64,000 nucleotides of DNA from Haliotis asinina (GCF_037392515.1 NC_090295.1:13845001-13909000); one strand, 5' to 3'. Counted from the first letter of the stretch, positions 11,531 to 26,479 are shown. The notes: a model not told the origin generated them from the letters alone. Translations and numbers: made by a program.

Positions 11531-14500
11531 CAGGAACGTTTTTAGCACTTTATTTTGGAAACGGATTTTTTGACCAAATGCCTTCACTTTACGTTTTAAT
11601 GACCATCCTATTTATATCATCACTTAAACTGACAAATGAGGGTCCCCTGCCATTTCCTCCTACGGCCTTTACCTACTTTGTGGTTTAATATCACTATCCA
11701 CAAGTGTTTTGGTGTTCGCTATGAGTGACAGGAATATATGGCATGGTAGAACGTTTCATCAAAATGTCCTGGTCGTTGGTAGGTCCCTGTAGCGCAGGGG
11801 ATTGCGCGCTGGACTTCTAATCCAGAGGCCGTGGGTTCGAATCCCACCAGGGATGCAGCAACGTTTTTAGCACTTTATTTTGGAAACGGATTTTTTGACC
11901 AAATGCCTTCACTTTGTGTTTTAATGACCATCCTCTTTATATCATCACTGACACTGACAAATGATGGTCCCCTGCCATTTCCTCCTACGGCCTTTACCTA
12001 CTTTGTGGTATAATATCACTATCCACAAGTGTTTTGGTGTTCGCTATGAGTGACAGGAATATATGGCATGGTAGAACGTTTCATCAAAATGTCCTGGTCG
12101 TTGGTAGGTCCCTGTAGCGCAGGGGATAGCGCGCTGGACTTCTAATCCAGAGGCCGTGGGTTCGAATCCCACCAGGGATGCAGGAACGTTTTTAGCACTT
12201 TATTTTGGATACGGATTTTTTGACCAAATGCCTTCACTTTACGTTTTAATGACCATCCTATTTATATCATCACTTAAACTGACAAATGAGGGTCCCCTGC
12301 CATTTCCTCCTACGGCCTTTACCTACTTTGTGGTATAATATCACTATCCACAAGTGTTTTGGTGTTCGCTATGAGTGACAGGAATATATGGCATGGTAGA
12401 ACTTTTCATCAAAATGTCCTGGTCGTTGGTAGGTCCCTGTAGCGCAGGGGATAGCGCGCTGGACTTCTAATCCAGAGGCCGTGGGTTCGAATCCCATCAG
12501 GGATGCAGCAACGTTTTTAGCACTTTATTTTGGAAACGGATTTTTTGACCAAATGCCTTCACTTTACGTTTTAATGACCATCCTATTTATATCATCACTT
12601 AAACTGACAATTGAGGGTCCCCTGCCATTTCCTCCTACGGCTTTTACCTACTTTGTGGCATAATATCACTATCCACAAGTGTTTTGGTGTTCGCTATGAG
12701 TGAAAGGAATATATGTCATGGTAGAACTTTTCATCAAAATGTCCTGGTCGTTGGTAGGTCCCTGTAGCGCAGGGGATAGCGCGCTGGACTTCTAATCCAG
12801 AGGCCGTGGGTTCGAATCCCACCAGGGATGCAGCAACGTTTTTAGCACTTTATTTTGGATACGGATTTTTTGACCAAATGCCTTCACTTTACGTTTTAAT
12901 GACCATCCTATTTATATCATCACTTAAACTGACAAATGAGGGTCCCCTGCCATTTCCTCCTACGGCCTTTACCTACTTTGTGGTATAATATCACTATCCA
13001 CAAGTGTTTTGGTGTTCGCTATGAGTGACAGGAATATATGGCATGGTAGAACGTTTCATCAAAATGTCCTGGTCGTTGGTAGGTCCCTGTAGCGCAGGGG
13101 ATAGCGCGCTGGACTTCTAATCCAGAGGCCGTGGGTTCGAATCCCACCAGGGATGCAGCAACGTTTTTAGCACTCTATTTTGGAAACGGATTTTTTGACC
13201 AAATGCCTTCACTTTGTGTTTTAATGACCATCCTCTTTATATCATCACTGACACTGACAAATGATGGTCCCCTGCCATTTCCTCCTACGGCCTTTACCTA
13301 CTTTGTGGTATAATATCACTATCCACAAGTGTTTTGGTGTTCGCTATGAGTGACAGGAATATATGGCATGGTAGAACGTTTCATCAAAATGTCCTGGTCG
13401 TTGGTAGGTCCCTGTAGCGCAGGGGATAGCGCGCTGGACTTCTAATCCAGAGGCCGTGGGTTCGAATCCCACCAGGGATGCAGCAACGTTTTTAGCACTT
13501 TATTTTGGAAACGGATTTTTTGACCAAATGCCTTCACTTTACGTTTTAATGACCATCCTATTTACATCATCACTTAAACTGACAAATGAGGGTCCCCTGC
13601 CATTTCCTCCTACGGCTTTTACCTACTTTGTGGTATAATATCACTATCCACAAGTGTTTTGGTGTTCGCTATGAGTGAAAGGAATATATGTCATGGTAGA
13701 ACTTTTCATCAAAATGTCCTGGTCGTTGGTAGGTCCCTGTAGCGCAGGGGATAGCGCGCTGGACTTCTAATCCAGAGGCCGTGGGTTCGAATCCCACCAG
13801 GGATGCAGCAACGTTTTTAGCACTTTATTTTGGAAACGGATTTTTTGACCAAATGCCTTCACTTTGTGTTTTAATGACCACCCTCTTTATGTCATCACTG
13901 ACACTGACAAATGATGGTCCCCTGCCATTTCCTCCTACGGCCTTTACCTACTTTGTGGTATAATATCACTATCCACAAGTGTTTTGGTGTTCGCTATGAG
14001 TGACAGGAATATATGGCATGGTAGAACGTTTCATCAAAATGTCCTGGTCGTTGGTAGGTCCCTGTAGCGCAGGGGATAGCGCGCTGGACTTCTAATCCAG
14101 AGGCCGTGGGTTCGAATCCCACCAGGGATGCAGCAACGTTTTTAGCACTTTATTTTGGATACGGATTTTTTGACCAAATGCCTTCACTTTACGTTTTAAT
14201 GACCATCCTATTTATATCATCACTTAAACTGACAAATGAGGGTCCCCTGCCATTTCCTCCTACGGCCTTTACCTACTTTGTGGTATAATATCACTATCCA
14301 CAAGTGTTTTGGTGTTCGCTATGAGTGACAGGAATATATGGCATGGTAGAACGTTTCATCAAAATGTCCTGGTCGTTGGTAGGTCCCTGTAGCGCAGGGG
14401 ATAGCGCGCTGGACTTCTAATCCAGAGGCCGTGGGTTCGAATCCCACCAGGGATGCAGCAACGTTTTTAGCACTTTATTTTGGAAACGGATTTTTTGACC

Positions 14501-17500
14501 AAATGCCTTCACTTTGTGTTTTAATGACCACCCTCTTTATGTCATCACTGACACTGACAAATGATGGTCCCCTGCCATTTCCTCCTACGGCCTTTACCTA
14601 CTTTGTGGTATAATATCACTATCCACAAGTGTTTTGGTGTTCGCTATGAGTGAAAGGAATATATGTCATGGTAGAACTTTTCATCAAAATGTCCTGGTCG
14701 TTGGTAGGTCCCTGTAGCGCAGGGGATAGCGCGCTGGACTTCTAATCCAGAGGCCGTGGGTTCGAATCCCACCAGGGATGCAGCAACGTTTTTAGCACTT
14801 TATTTTGGAAACGGATTTTTTGACCAAATGCCTTCACTTTACGTTTTAATGACCATCCTATTTATATCATCACTTAAACTGACAAATGAGGGTCCCCTGC
14901 CATTTCCTCCTACGGCCTTTACCTACTTTGTGGTATAATATCACTATCCACAAGTGTTTTGGTGTTCGCTATGAGTGACAGGAATATATGGCATGGTAGA
15001 ACTTTTCATCAAAATGTCCTGGTCGTTGGTAGGTCCCTGTAGCGCAGGGGATAGCGCGCTGGACTTCTAATCCAGAGGCCGTGGGTTCGAATCCCACCAG
15101 GGATGCAGCAACGTTTCTAGCACTTTATTTTGGAAACGGATTTTTTTACCAAATGCCTTCACTTTGTGTTTTAATGACCATCCTCTTTATGTCATCACTG
15201 ACACTGACAAATGATGGTCCCCTGCCATTTCCTCCTACGGCCTTTACCTACTTTGTGGTATAATATCACTATCCACAAGTGTTTGGGTGTTCGCTATGAG
15301 TGACAGGAATATATGGCATGGTAGAACTTTTCATCAAAATGTCCTGGTCGTTGGTAGGTCCCTGTAGCGCAGGGGATAGCGCGCTGGACTTCTAATCCAG
15401 AGGCCGTGGGTTCGAATCCCACCAGGGATGCAGCAACGTTTTTAGCACTTTATTTTGGAAACGGATTTTTTGACCAAATGCCTTCACTTTACGTTTTAAT
15501 GACCATCCTATTTATATCATCACTTAAACTGACAAATGAGGGTCCCCTGCCATTTCCTCCTACGGCCTTTACCTACTTTGTGGTATAATATCACTATCCA
15601 CAGGTGTTTTGGTGTTCGCTATGAGTGACAGGAATATATGGCATGGTAGAACGTTTCATCAAAATGTCCTGGTCGTTGGTAGGTCCCTGTAGCGCAGGGG
15701 ATAGCGCGCTGGACTTCTAATCCAGAGGCCGTGGGTTCGAATCCCACCAGGGATGCAGCAACGTTTTTAGCACTTTATTTTGGAAACGGATTTTTTGACC
15801 AAATGCCTTCACTTTACGTTTTAATGATCATCCTATTTATATCATCACTTAAACTGACAAATGAGGGTCCCCTGCCATTTCCTCCTACGGCCTTTACCTA
15901 CTTTGTGGTATAATATCACTATCCACAAGTGTTTTGGTGTTCGCTATGAGTGACAGGAATATATGGCATGGTAGAACGTTTCATCAAAATGTCCTGGTCG
16001 TTGGTAGGTCCCTGTAGCGCAGGGGATAGCGCGCTGGACTTCTAATCCAGAGGCCGTGGGTTCGAATCCCACCAGGGATGCAGCAACGTTTTTAGCACTT
16101 TATTTTGGAAACGGATTTTTTGACCAAATGCCTTCACTTTACGTTTTAATGACCATCCTATTTATATCATCACTTAAACTGACAAATGATGGTCCCCTGC
16201 CATTTCCTCCTACGGCCTTTACCTACTTTGTGGTATAATATCACTATCCACAAGTGTTTTGGTGTTCGCTATGAGTGACAGGAATATATGGCATGGTAGA
16301 ACGTTTCATCAAAATGTCCTGGTCGTTGATAGGTCCCTGTAGCGCAGGGGATAGCGCGCTGGACTTCTAATCCAGAGGCCGTGGGTTCGAATCCCACCAG
16401 GGATGCAGCAACGTTTTTAGCACTTTATTTTGGAAACGGATTTTTTGACCAAATGCCTTCACTTTACGTTTTAATGACCATCCTATTTATATCATCACTT
16501 AAACTGACAAATGAGGGTCCCCTGCCATTTCCTCCTACGGCCTTTACCTACTTTGTGGTATAATATCACTATCCACAAGTGTTTTGGTGTTCGCTATGAG
16601 TGAAAGGAATATATGTCATGGTAGAACTTTTCATCAAAATGTCCTGGTCGTTGGTAGGTCCCTGTAGCGCAGGGGATAGCGCGCTGGACTTCTAATCCAG
16701 AGGCCGTGGGTTCGAATCCCACCAGGGATGCAGCAACGTTTTTAGCACTTTATTTTGGAAACGGATTTTTTGACCAAATGCCTTCACTTTGTGTTTTAAT
16801 GACCATCCTATTTATATCATCACTTAAACTGACAAATGAGGGTCCCCTGCCATTTCCTCCTACGGCTTTTACCTACTTTGTGGTATAATATCACTATCCA
16901 CAAGTGTTTTGGTGTTCGCTATGAGTGAAAGGAATATATGTCATGGTAGAACTTTTCATCAAAATGTCCTGGTCGTTGGTAGGTCCCTGTAGCGCAGGGG
17001 ATAGCGCGCTGGACTTCTAATCCAGAGGCCGTGGGTTCGAATCCCACCAGGGATGCAGCAACGTTTTTAGCACTTTATTTTGGAAACGGATTTTTTGACC
17101 AAATGCCTTCACTTTACGTTTTAATGACCATCCTATTTATATCATCACTTAAACTGACAAATAAGGGTCCCCTGCCATTTCCTCCTACGGCCTTTACCTA
17201 CTTTGTGGTATAATATCACTATCCACAAGTGTTTTGGTGTTCGCTATGAGTGACAGGAATATATGGCATGGTAGAACTTTTCATCAAAATGTCCTGGTCG
17301 GTGGTAGGTCCCTGTAGCGCAGGGGATAGCGCGCTGGACTTCTAATCCAGAGGCCGTGGGTTCGAATCCCACCAGGGATGCAGCAACGTTTCTAGCACTT
17401 TATTTTGGAAACGGATTTTTTGACCAAATGCCTTCACTTTGTGTTTTAATGACCATCCTCTTTATGTCATCACTGACACTGACAAATGATGGTCCCCTGC

Positions 17501-19907
17501 CATTTCCTCCTACGGCCTTTACCTACTTTGTGGTATAATATCACTATCCACAAGTGTTTGGGTGTTCGCTATGAGTGACAGGAATATATGGCATGGTAGA
17601 ACTTTTCATCAAAATGTCCTGGTCGTTGGTAGGTCCCTGTAGCGCAGGGAATAGCGCGCTGGACTTCTAATCCAGAGGCCGTGGGTTCGAATCCCACCAG
17701 GGATGCAACAACGTTTTTAGCACTTTATTTTGGAAACGGATTTTTTGACCAAATGCCTTCACTTTACGTTTTAATGACCATCCTATTTATATCATCACTT
17801 AAACTGACAAATGAGGGTCCCCTGCCATTTCCTCCTACGGCCTTTACCTACTTTGTGGTATAATATCACTATCCACAAGTGTTTTGGTGTTCGCTATGAG
17901 TGACAGGAATATATGGCATGGTAGAACGTTTCATCAAAATGTCCTGGTCGTTGGTAGGTCCCTGTAGCGCAGGGGATAGCGCGCTGGACTTCTAATCCAG
18001 AGGCCGTGGGTTCGAATCCCACCAGGGATGCAGCAACGTTTTTAGCACTTTATTTTGGAAACGGATTTTTTGACCAAATGCCTTCACTTTACGTTTTAAT
18101 GACCATCCTATTTATATCATCACTTAAACTGACAAATGAGGGTCCCCTGCCATTTCCTCCTACGGCCTTTACCTACTTTGTGGTATAATATCACTATCCA
18201 CAAGTGTTTTGGTGTTCGCTATGAGTGACAGGAATATATGGCATGGTAGAACGTTTCATCAAAATGTCCTGGTCGTTGGTAGGTCCCTGTAGCGCAGGGA
18301 ATAGCGCGCTGGACTTCTAATCCAGAGGCCGTGGGTTCGAATCCCACCAGGGATGCAGCAACGTTTCTAGCACTTTATTTTGGAAACGGATTTTTTGACC
18401 AAATGCCTTCACTTTGTGTTTTAATGACCATCCTCTTTATGTCATCACTGACACTGACAAATGATGGTCCCCTGCCATTTCCTCCTACGGCCTTTACCTA
18501 CTTTGTGGCATAATATCACTATCCACAAGTGTTTTGGTGTTCGCTATGAGTGACAGGAATATATGGCATGGTAGAACGTTTCATCAAAATGTCCTGGTCG
18601 TTGGTAGGTCCCTGTAGCGCAGGGGATAGCGCGCTGGACTTCTAATCCAGGGGCCGTGGGTTCGAATCCCACCAGGGATGCAGCAACGTTTTTAGCACTT
18701 TATTTTGGAAACGGATTTTTTGACCAAATGCCTTCACTTTACGTTTTAATGACCATCCTATTTATATCATCACTTAAACTGACAAATAAGGGTCCCCTGC
18801 CATTTCCTCCTACGGCCTTTACCTACTTTGTGGTATAATATCACTATCCACAAGTGTTTTGGTGTTCGCTATGAGTGACAGGAATATATGGCATGGTAGA
18901 ACGTTTCATCAAAATGTCCTGGTCGTTGGTAGGTCCCTGTAGCGCAGGGGATAGCGCGCTGGACTTCTAATCCAGAGGCCGTGGGTTCGAATCCCACCAG
19001 GGATGCAGCAACGTTTTTAGCACTTTATTTTGGAAACGGATTTTTTGACCAAATGCCTTCACTTTACGTTTTAATGACCATCCTATTTATATCATCACTT
19101 AAACTGACAAATGAGGGTCCCCTGCCATTTCCTCCTACGGCCTTTACCTACTTTGTGGTATAATATCACTATCCACAAGTGTTTTGGTGTTCGCTATGAG
19201 TGAAAGGAATATATGTCATGGTAGAACTTTTCATCAAAATGTCCTGGTCGTTGGTAGGTCCCTGTAGCGCAGGGGATAGCGCGCTGGACTTCTAATCCAG
19301 AGGCCGTGGGTTCGAATCCCACCAGGGATGCAGCAACGTTTTTAGCACTTTATTTTGGAAACGGAGTTTTTGACCAAATGCCTTCACTTTACGTTTTAAT
19401 GACCATCCTATTTATATCATCACTTAAACTGACAAATGAGGGTCCCCTGCCATTTCCTCCTACGGCCTTTACCTACTTTGTGGTATAATATCACTATCCA
19501 CAAGTGTTTTGGTGTTCGCTATGAGTGACAGGAATATATGGCATGGTAGAACGTTTCATCAAAATGTCCTGGTCGTTGGTAGGTCCCTGTAGCGCAGGGG
19601 ATAGCGCGCTGGACTTCTAATCCAGAGGCCGTGGGTTCGAATCCCACCAGGGATGCAGCAACGTTTCTAGCACTTTATTTTGGAAACGGATTTTTTGACC
19701 AAATGCCTTCACTTTGTGTTTTAATGACCATCCTCTTTATGTCATCACTGACACTGACAAATGATGGTCCCCTGCCATTTCCTCCTACGGCCTTTACCTA
19801 CTTTGTGGTATAATATCACTATCCACAAGTGTTTTGGTGTTCGCTATGAGTGACAGGAATATATGGCATGGTAGAACGTTTCATCAAACTGTCCTGGTCG
19901 TTGGTAG

Positions 19908-19980
19908 GTCCCTGTAGCGCAGGGGATAGCGCGCTGGAATTCTAATCCAGAGGCCGTGGGTTCGAATCCCACCAGGGATG
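19908..19980 (+). tRNA. tRNA-Arg(UCU) variant with C32A
   Basis: Anticodon-loop position 32 is A instead of C (GGAATTCTAA). Anticodon and U33 are intact, so decoding may be only mildly altered. Confidence 0.7.
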
Positions 19981-21857
19981 CAGCAACGTTTTTAGCACTT
20001 TATTTTGGAAACGGATTTTTTGACCAAATGCCTTCACTTTACGTTTTAATGACCATCCTATTTATATCATCACTTAAACTGACAAATGAGGGTCCCCTGC
20101 CATTTCCTCCTACGGCCTTTACCTACGTTGTGGTATAATATCACTATCCACAAGTGTTTTGGTGTTCGCTATGAGTGAAAGGAATATATGTCATGGTAGA
20201 ACTTTTCATCAAAATGTCCTGGTCTTTGGTAGGTCCCTGTAGCGCAGGGGATAGCGCGCTGGACTTCTAATCCAGAGGCCGTGGGTTCGAATCCCATCAG
20301 GGATGCAGCAACGTTTTTAGCACTTTATTTTGGAAACGGATTTTTTGACCAAATGCCTTCACTTTACGTTTTAATGACCATCCTATTTATATCATCACTT
20401 AAACTGACAAATGAGGGTCCCCTGCCATTTCCTCCTACGGCTTCTACCTACTTTGTGGTATAATATCACTATCCACAAGTGTTTTGGTGTTCGCTATGAG
20501 TGAAAGGAATATATGTCATGGTAGAACTTTTCATCAAAATGTCCTGGTCGTTGGTACGTCCCTGTAGCGCAGGGGATAGCGCGCTGGACTTCTAATCCAG
20601 AGGCCGTGGGTTCGAATCCCACCAGGGATGCAGCAACGTTTTTAGCACTTTATTTTGGAAACGGATTTTTTGACCAAATGCCTTCACTTTACGTTTTAAT
20701 GACCATCCTATTTATATCATCACTTAAACTGACAAATGAGGGTCCCCTGCCATTTCCTCCTACGGCCTTTACCTACTTTGTGGTATAATATCACTATCCA
20801 CAAGTGTTTTGGTGTTCGCTATGAGTGACAGGAATATATGGCATGGTAGAACGTTTCATCAAAATGTCCTGGTCGTTGGTAGGTCCCTGTAGCGCAGGGA
20901 ATAGCGCGCTGGACTTCTAATCCAGAGGCCGTGGGTTCGAATCCCACCAGGGATGCAGCAACGTTTTTAGCACTTTATTTTGGAAACGGATTTTTTGACC
21001 AAATGCCTTCACTTTACGTTTTAATGACCATCCTATTTATATCATCACTTAAACTGACAAATGAGGGTCCCCTGCCATTTCCTCCTACGGCTTTTACCTA
21101 CTTTGTGGTATAATATCACTATCCACAAGTGTTTTGGTGTTCGCTATGAGTGAAAGGAATATATGTCATGGTAGAACTTTTCATCAAAATGTCCTGGTCG
21201 TTGGTAGGTCCCTGTAGCGCAGGGGATAGCGCGCTGGACTTCTAATCCAGAGGCCGTGGGTTCGAATCCCATCAGGGATGCAGCAACGTTTTTAGCACTT
21301 TATTTTGGAAACGGATTTTTTGACCAAATGCCTTCACTTTACGTTTTAATGACCATCCTATTTATATCATCACTTAAACTGACAAATGAGGGTCCCCTGC
21401 CATTTCCTCCTACGGCTTTTACCTACTTTGTGGTATAATATCACTATCCACAAGTGTTTTGGTGTTCGCTATGAGTGAAAGGAATATATGTCATGGTAGA
21501 ACTTTTCATCAAAATGTCCTGGTCGTTGGTAGGTCCCTGTAGCGCAGGGGATAGCGCGCTGGACTTCTAATCCAGAGGCCGTGGGTTCGAATCCCACCAG
21601 GGATGCAGCAACGTTTTTAGCACTTTATTTTGGAAACGGATTTTTTGACCAAATGCCTTCACTTTACGTTTTAATGACCATCCTATTTATATCATCACTT
21701 AAACTGACAAATGAGGGTCCCCTGCCATTTCCTCCTACGGCCTCTACCTACTTTGTGGGATAATATCACTATCCACAAGTGTTTTGGTGTTCGCTATGAG
21801 TGACAGGAATATATGGCATGGTAGAACGTTTCATCAAAATGTCCTGGTCGTTGGTAG

Positions 21858-21930
21858 GTCCCTGTAGCGCAGGGGATAGAGCGCTGGACTTCTAATCCAG
21901 AGGCCGTGGGTTCGAATCCCACTAGGGATG
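21858..21930 (+). tRNA. tRNA-Arg(UCU) variant, D-stem C23A and acceptor C66T
   Basis: C23 to A breaks the G12-C23 pair of the D stem. C66 to T turns G7-C66 into G:U. Two stem changes in one copy suggest weakened structure. Confidence 0.7.
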
Positions 21931-23157
21931 CAGCAACGTTTTTAGCACTTTATTTTGGAAACGGATTTTTTGACCAAATGCCTTCACTTTGTGTTTTAAT
22001 GACCATCCTCTTTATGTCATCACTGACACTGACAAATGAGGGTCCCCTGCCATTTCCTCCTACGGCCTTTACCTACTTTGTGGTATAATATCACTATCCA
22101 CAAGTGTTTTGGTGTTCGCTATGAGTGACAGGAATATATGGCATGGTAGAACGTTTCATCAAACTGTCCTGGTCGTTGGTAGGTCCCTGTAGCGCAGGGG
22201 ATAGCGCGCTGGACTTCTAATCCAGAGGCCGTGGGTTCGAATCCCACCAGGGATGCAGCAACGTTTTTAGCACTTTATTTTGGAAACGGATTTTTTGACC
22301 AAATGCCTTCACTTTACGTTTTAATGACCATCCTATTTATATCATCACTTAAACTGACAAATGAGGGTCCCCTGCCATTTCCTCCTACGGCCTTTACCTA
22401 CTTTGTGGTATAATATCACTATCCACAAGTGTTTTGGTGTTCGCTATGAGTGAAAGGAATATATGGCATGGTAGAACTTTTCATCAAAATGTCCTGGTCG
22501 TTGGTAGGTCCCTGTAGCGCAGGGGATAGCGCGCTGGACTTCTAATCCAGAGGCCGTGGGTTCGAATCCCATCAGGGATGCAGCAACGTTTTTAGCACTT
22601 TATTTTGGAAACGGATTTTTTGACCAAATGCCTTCACTTTACGTTTTAATGACCATCCTATTTATATCATCACTTAAACTGACAAATGATGGTCCCCTGC
22701 CATTTCCTCCTACGGCTTCTACCTACTTTGTGGTATAATATCACTATCCACAAGTGTTTTGGTGTTCGCGATGAGTGAAAGGAATATATGTCATGGTAGA
22801 ACTTTTCATCAAAATGTCCTGGTCGTTGGTAGGTCCCTGTAGCGCAGGGGATAGCGCGCTGGACTTCTAATCCAGAGGCCGTGGGTTCGAATCCCATCAG
22901 GGATGCAGCAACGTTTTTAGCACTTTATTTTGGAAACGGATTTTTTGACCAAATGCCTTCACTTTACGTTTTAATGACCATCCTATTTATATCATCACTT
23001 AAACTGACAAATGAGGGTCCCCTGCCATTTCCTCCTACGGCTTCTACCTACTTTGTGGTATAATATCACTATCCACAAGTGTTTTGGTGTTCGCTATGAG
23101 TGAAAGGAATATATGTCATGGTAGAACTTTTCATCAAAATGTCCTGGTCGTTGGTAG

Positions 23158-23230
23158 GTCCCTGTAGCGCAGGGGATAGCGCGATGGACTTCTAATCCAG
23201 AGGCCGTGGGTTCGAATCCCACCAGGGATG
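23158..23230 (+). tRNA. tRNA-Arg(UCU) variant, anticodon-stem C27A
   Basis: C27 to A opens the top pair (27-43) of the anticodon stem. The copies at 26407 and 28682 carry the same change. Confidence 0.7.
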
Positions 23231-25106
23231 CAGCAACGTTTCTAGCACTTTATTTTGGAAACGGATTTTTTGACCAAATGCCTTCACTTTACGTTTTAAT
23301 GACCATCCTATTTATATCATCACTGACACTGAGAAATGAGGGTCCCCTGCCATTTCCTCCTACGGCCTTTACCTACTTTGTGGTATAATATCACTATCCA
23401 CAAGTGTTTTGGTGTTCGCTATGAGTGACAGGAATATATGGCATGGTAGAACGTTTCATCAAAATGTCCTGGTCCTTGGTAGGTCCCTGTAGCGCAGGGG
23501 ATAGCGCGCTGGACTTCTAATCCAGAGGCCGTGGGTTCGAATCCCACCAGGGATGCAGCAACGTTTTTAGCACTTTATTTTGGAAACGGATTTTTTGACC
23601 AAATGCCTTCACTTTGTGTTTTAATGACCATCCTCTTTATGTCATCACTGACACTGACAAATGATGGTCCCCTGCCATTTCCTCCTACGGCCTTTACCTA
23701 CTTTGTGGTATAATATCACTATCCACAAGTGTTTTGGTGTTCGCTATGAGTGACAGGAATATATGGCATGGTAGAACGTTTCATCAAAATGTCCTGGTCG
23801 TTGGTAGGTCCCTGTAGCGCAGGGGATAGCGCACTGGACTTCTAATCCAGAGGCCGTGGGTTCGAATCCCACCAGGGATGCAGCAACGTTTTTAGCACTT
23901 TATTTTGGAAACGGATTTTTTGACCAAATGCCTTCACTTTACGTTTTAATGACCATCCTATTTATATCATCACTTAAACTGACAAATGAGGGTCCCCTGC
24001 CATTTCCTCCTAGGGCCTTTACCTACTTTGTGGTATAATATCACTATCCACAAGTGTTTTGGTGTTCGCTATGAGTGACAGGAATATATGGCATGGTAGA
24101 ACGTTTCATCAAAATGTCCTGGTCGTTGGTAGGTCCCTGTAGCGCAGGGGATAGCGCGCTGGACTTCTAATCCAGAGGCCGTGGGTTCGAATCCCACCAG
24201 GGATGCAGCAACGTTTTTAGCACTTTATTTTGGAAACGGATTTTTTGACCAAATGCCTTCACTTTGTGTTTTAATGACCATCCTCTTTATGTCATCACTG
24301 ACACTGACAAATGATGGTCCCCTGCCATTTCCTCCTACGGCCTTTACCTACTTTGTGGTATAATATCACTATCCACAAGTGTTTTGGTGTTCGCTATGAG
24401 TGACAGGAATATATGGCATGGTAGAACGTTTCATCAAAATTCCTGGTCGTTGGTAGGTCCCTGTAGCGCAGGGGATAGCGCGCTGGACTTCTAATCCAGA
24501 GGCCGTGGGTTCGAATCCCACCAGGGATGCAGCAACGTTTTTAGCACTTTATTTTGGAAACGGATTTTTTGACCAAATGCCTTCACTTTACGTTTTAATG
24601 ACCATCCTATTTATATCATCACTTAAACTGACAAATGAGGGTCCCCTGCCATTTCCTCCTACGGCCTTTACCTACTTTGTGGTATAATATCACTATCCAC
24701 AAGTGTTTTGGTGTTCGCTATGAGTGAAAGGAATATATGTCATGGTAGAACTTTTCATCAAAATGTCCTGGTCGTTGGTAGGTCCCTGTAGCGCAGGGGA
24801 TAGCGCGCTGGACTTCTAATCCAGAGGCCGTGGGTTCGAATCCCACCAGGGATGCAGCAACGTTTTTAGCACTTTATTTTGGAAACGGATTTTTTGACCA
24901 AATGCCTTCACTTTGTGTTTTAATGACCATCCTCTTTATGTCATCACTGACACTGACAAATGATGGTCCCCTGCCATTTCCTCCTACGGCCTTTACCTAC
25001 TTTGTGGTATAATATCACTATCCACAAGTGTTTTGGTGTTCGCTATGAGTGACAGGAATATATGGCATGGTAGAACGTTTCATCAAAATGTCCTGGTCGT
25101 TGGTAG

Positions 25107-25179
25107 GTCCCTGTAGCGCAGGGGATAGCGCGCTGGACTTCTAATCCAGAGGCCGTGGGTTCGAATCCCACCGGGAATG
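25107..25179 (+). pseudogene. tRNA-Arg(UCU) with two acceptor-stem changes
   Basis: A67 to G gives U6:G67 and G70 to A gives a C3/A70 mismatch (CCGGGAATG at the 3' end). It is likely impaired in folding or aminoacylation. Confidence 0.5.
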
Positions 25180-26406
25180 CAGCAACGTTTTTAGCACTTT
25201 ATTTTGGAAACGGATTTTTTGACCAAATGCCTTCACTTTACGTTTTAATGACCATCCTATTTATATCATCACTTAAACTGACAAATGAGGGTCCCCTGCC
25301 ATTTCCTCCTACGGCTTTTACCTACTTTGTGGTATAATATCACTATCCACAAGTGTTTTGGTGTTCACTATGAGTGAAAGGAATATATGTCATGGTAGAA
25401 CTTTTCATCAAAATGTCCTGGTCGTTGGTAGGTCCCTGTAGCGCAGGGGATAGCGCGCTGGACTTCTAATCCAGAGGCCGTGGGTTCGAATCCCACCAGG
25501 GATGCAGCAACGTTTTTAGCACTTTATTTTGGAAACGGATTTTTTGACCAAATGCCTTCACTTTGTGTTTCAATGACCATCCTCTTTATGTCATCACTGA
25601 CACTGACAAATGATGGTCCCCTGCCATTTCCTCCTACGGCCTTTACCTACTTTGTGGTATAATATCACTATCCACAAGTGTTTTGGTGTTCGCTATGAGT
25701 GACAGGAATATATGGCATGGTAGAACGTTTCATCAAAATGTCCTGGTCGTTGGTAGGTCCCTGTAGCGCAGGGGATAGCGCGCTGGACTTCTAATCCAGA
25801 GGCCGTGGGTTCGAATCCCACCAGGGATGCAGCAACGTTTTTAGCACTTTATTTTGGAAACGGATTTTTTGACCAAATGCCTTCACTTTACGTTTTAATG
25901 ACCATCCTATTTATATCATCACTTAAACTGACAAATGAGGGTCCCCTGCCATTTCCTCCTACGGCCTTTACCTACATTGTGGTATAATATCACTATCCAC
26001 AAGTGTTTTGGTGTTCGCTATGAGTGACAGGAATATATGACATGGTAGAACGTTTCATCAAAATGTCCTGGTCGTTGGTAGGTCCCTGTAGCGCAGGGGA
26101 TAGCGCGCTGGACTTCTAATCCAGAGGCCGTGGGTTCGAATCCCACCAGGGATGCAGCAACGTTTCTAGCACTTTATTTTGGAAACGGATTTTTTGACCA
26201 AATGCCTTCACTTTGTGTTTTAATGACCATCCTCTTTATGTCATCACTGACACTGACAAATGATGGTCCCCTGCCATTTCCTCCTACGGCCTTTACCTAC
26301 TTTGTGGTATAATATCACTATCCACAAGTGTTTTGGTGTTCGCTATGAGTGACAGGAATATATGGCATGGTAGAACGTTTCATCAAAATGTCCTGGTCGT
26401 TGGTAG

Positions 26407-26479
26407 GTCCCTGTAGCGCAGGGGATAGCGCGATGGACTTCTAATCCAGAGGCCGTGGGTTCGAATCCCACCAGGGATG
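26407..26479 (+). tRNA. tRNA-Arg(UCU) variant C27A
   Basis: Same anticodon-stem change as at 23158 and 28682. Confidence 0.7.

Larger units (their letters stand above)
8858..12107 (+). repeat. Two copies of a five-unit (1,625-bp) higher-order repeat
   Basis: Rare changes recur exactly 1,625 bp apart: CACTCTACG (8986 and 10611), GACAATTGAG, GGATACGG, the C65T tRNA, GAGAGGG in the D arm (9833 and 11458), TGGTTTAATA (10059 and 11684), and ATTGCG (10158 and 11783). The match fades in the fifth unit. Related but less complete series start at 3333, 4958 and 12433. Confidence 0.8.
83..24205 (+). tRNA. tRNA-Arg-TCT: tRNA-Arg(UCU) copies 1-75
   Basis: Seventy-five complete tRNA genes in exact 325-bp phase. 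Each starts at 83+325n for n=0 to 74 (83, 408, 733 and so on to 24133) and runs 73 nt. Most match the consensus exactly in the tRNA body. Frequent tolerable changes are C65 to T in the T stem (a G:U pair), for example in the copies at 3333, 4958, 5608, 8858, 9508, 10483, 11133 and 12433, and G18 to A in the D loop (17633, 18283, 20883). Copies with stem or invariant-base changes have their own entries. Confidence 0.96.

Noticed and set aside
22670-22897. Minus-strand 75-codon frame beginning MGFEPTAS
   Set aside because: Antisense translation of the tRNA plus spacer, open only in this unit because of a local change. This kind of start is a familiar artefact of tRNA antisense reading.
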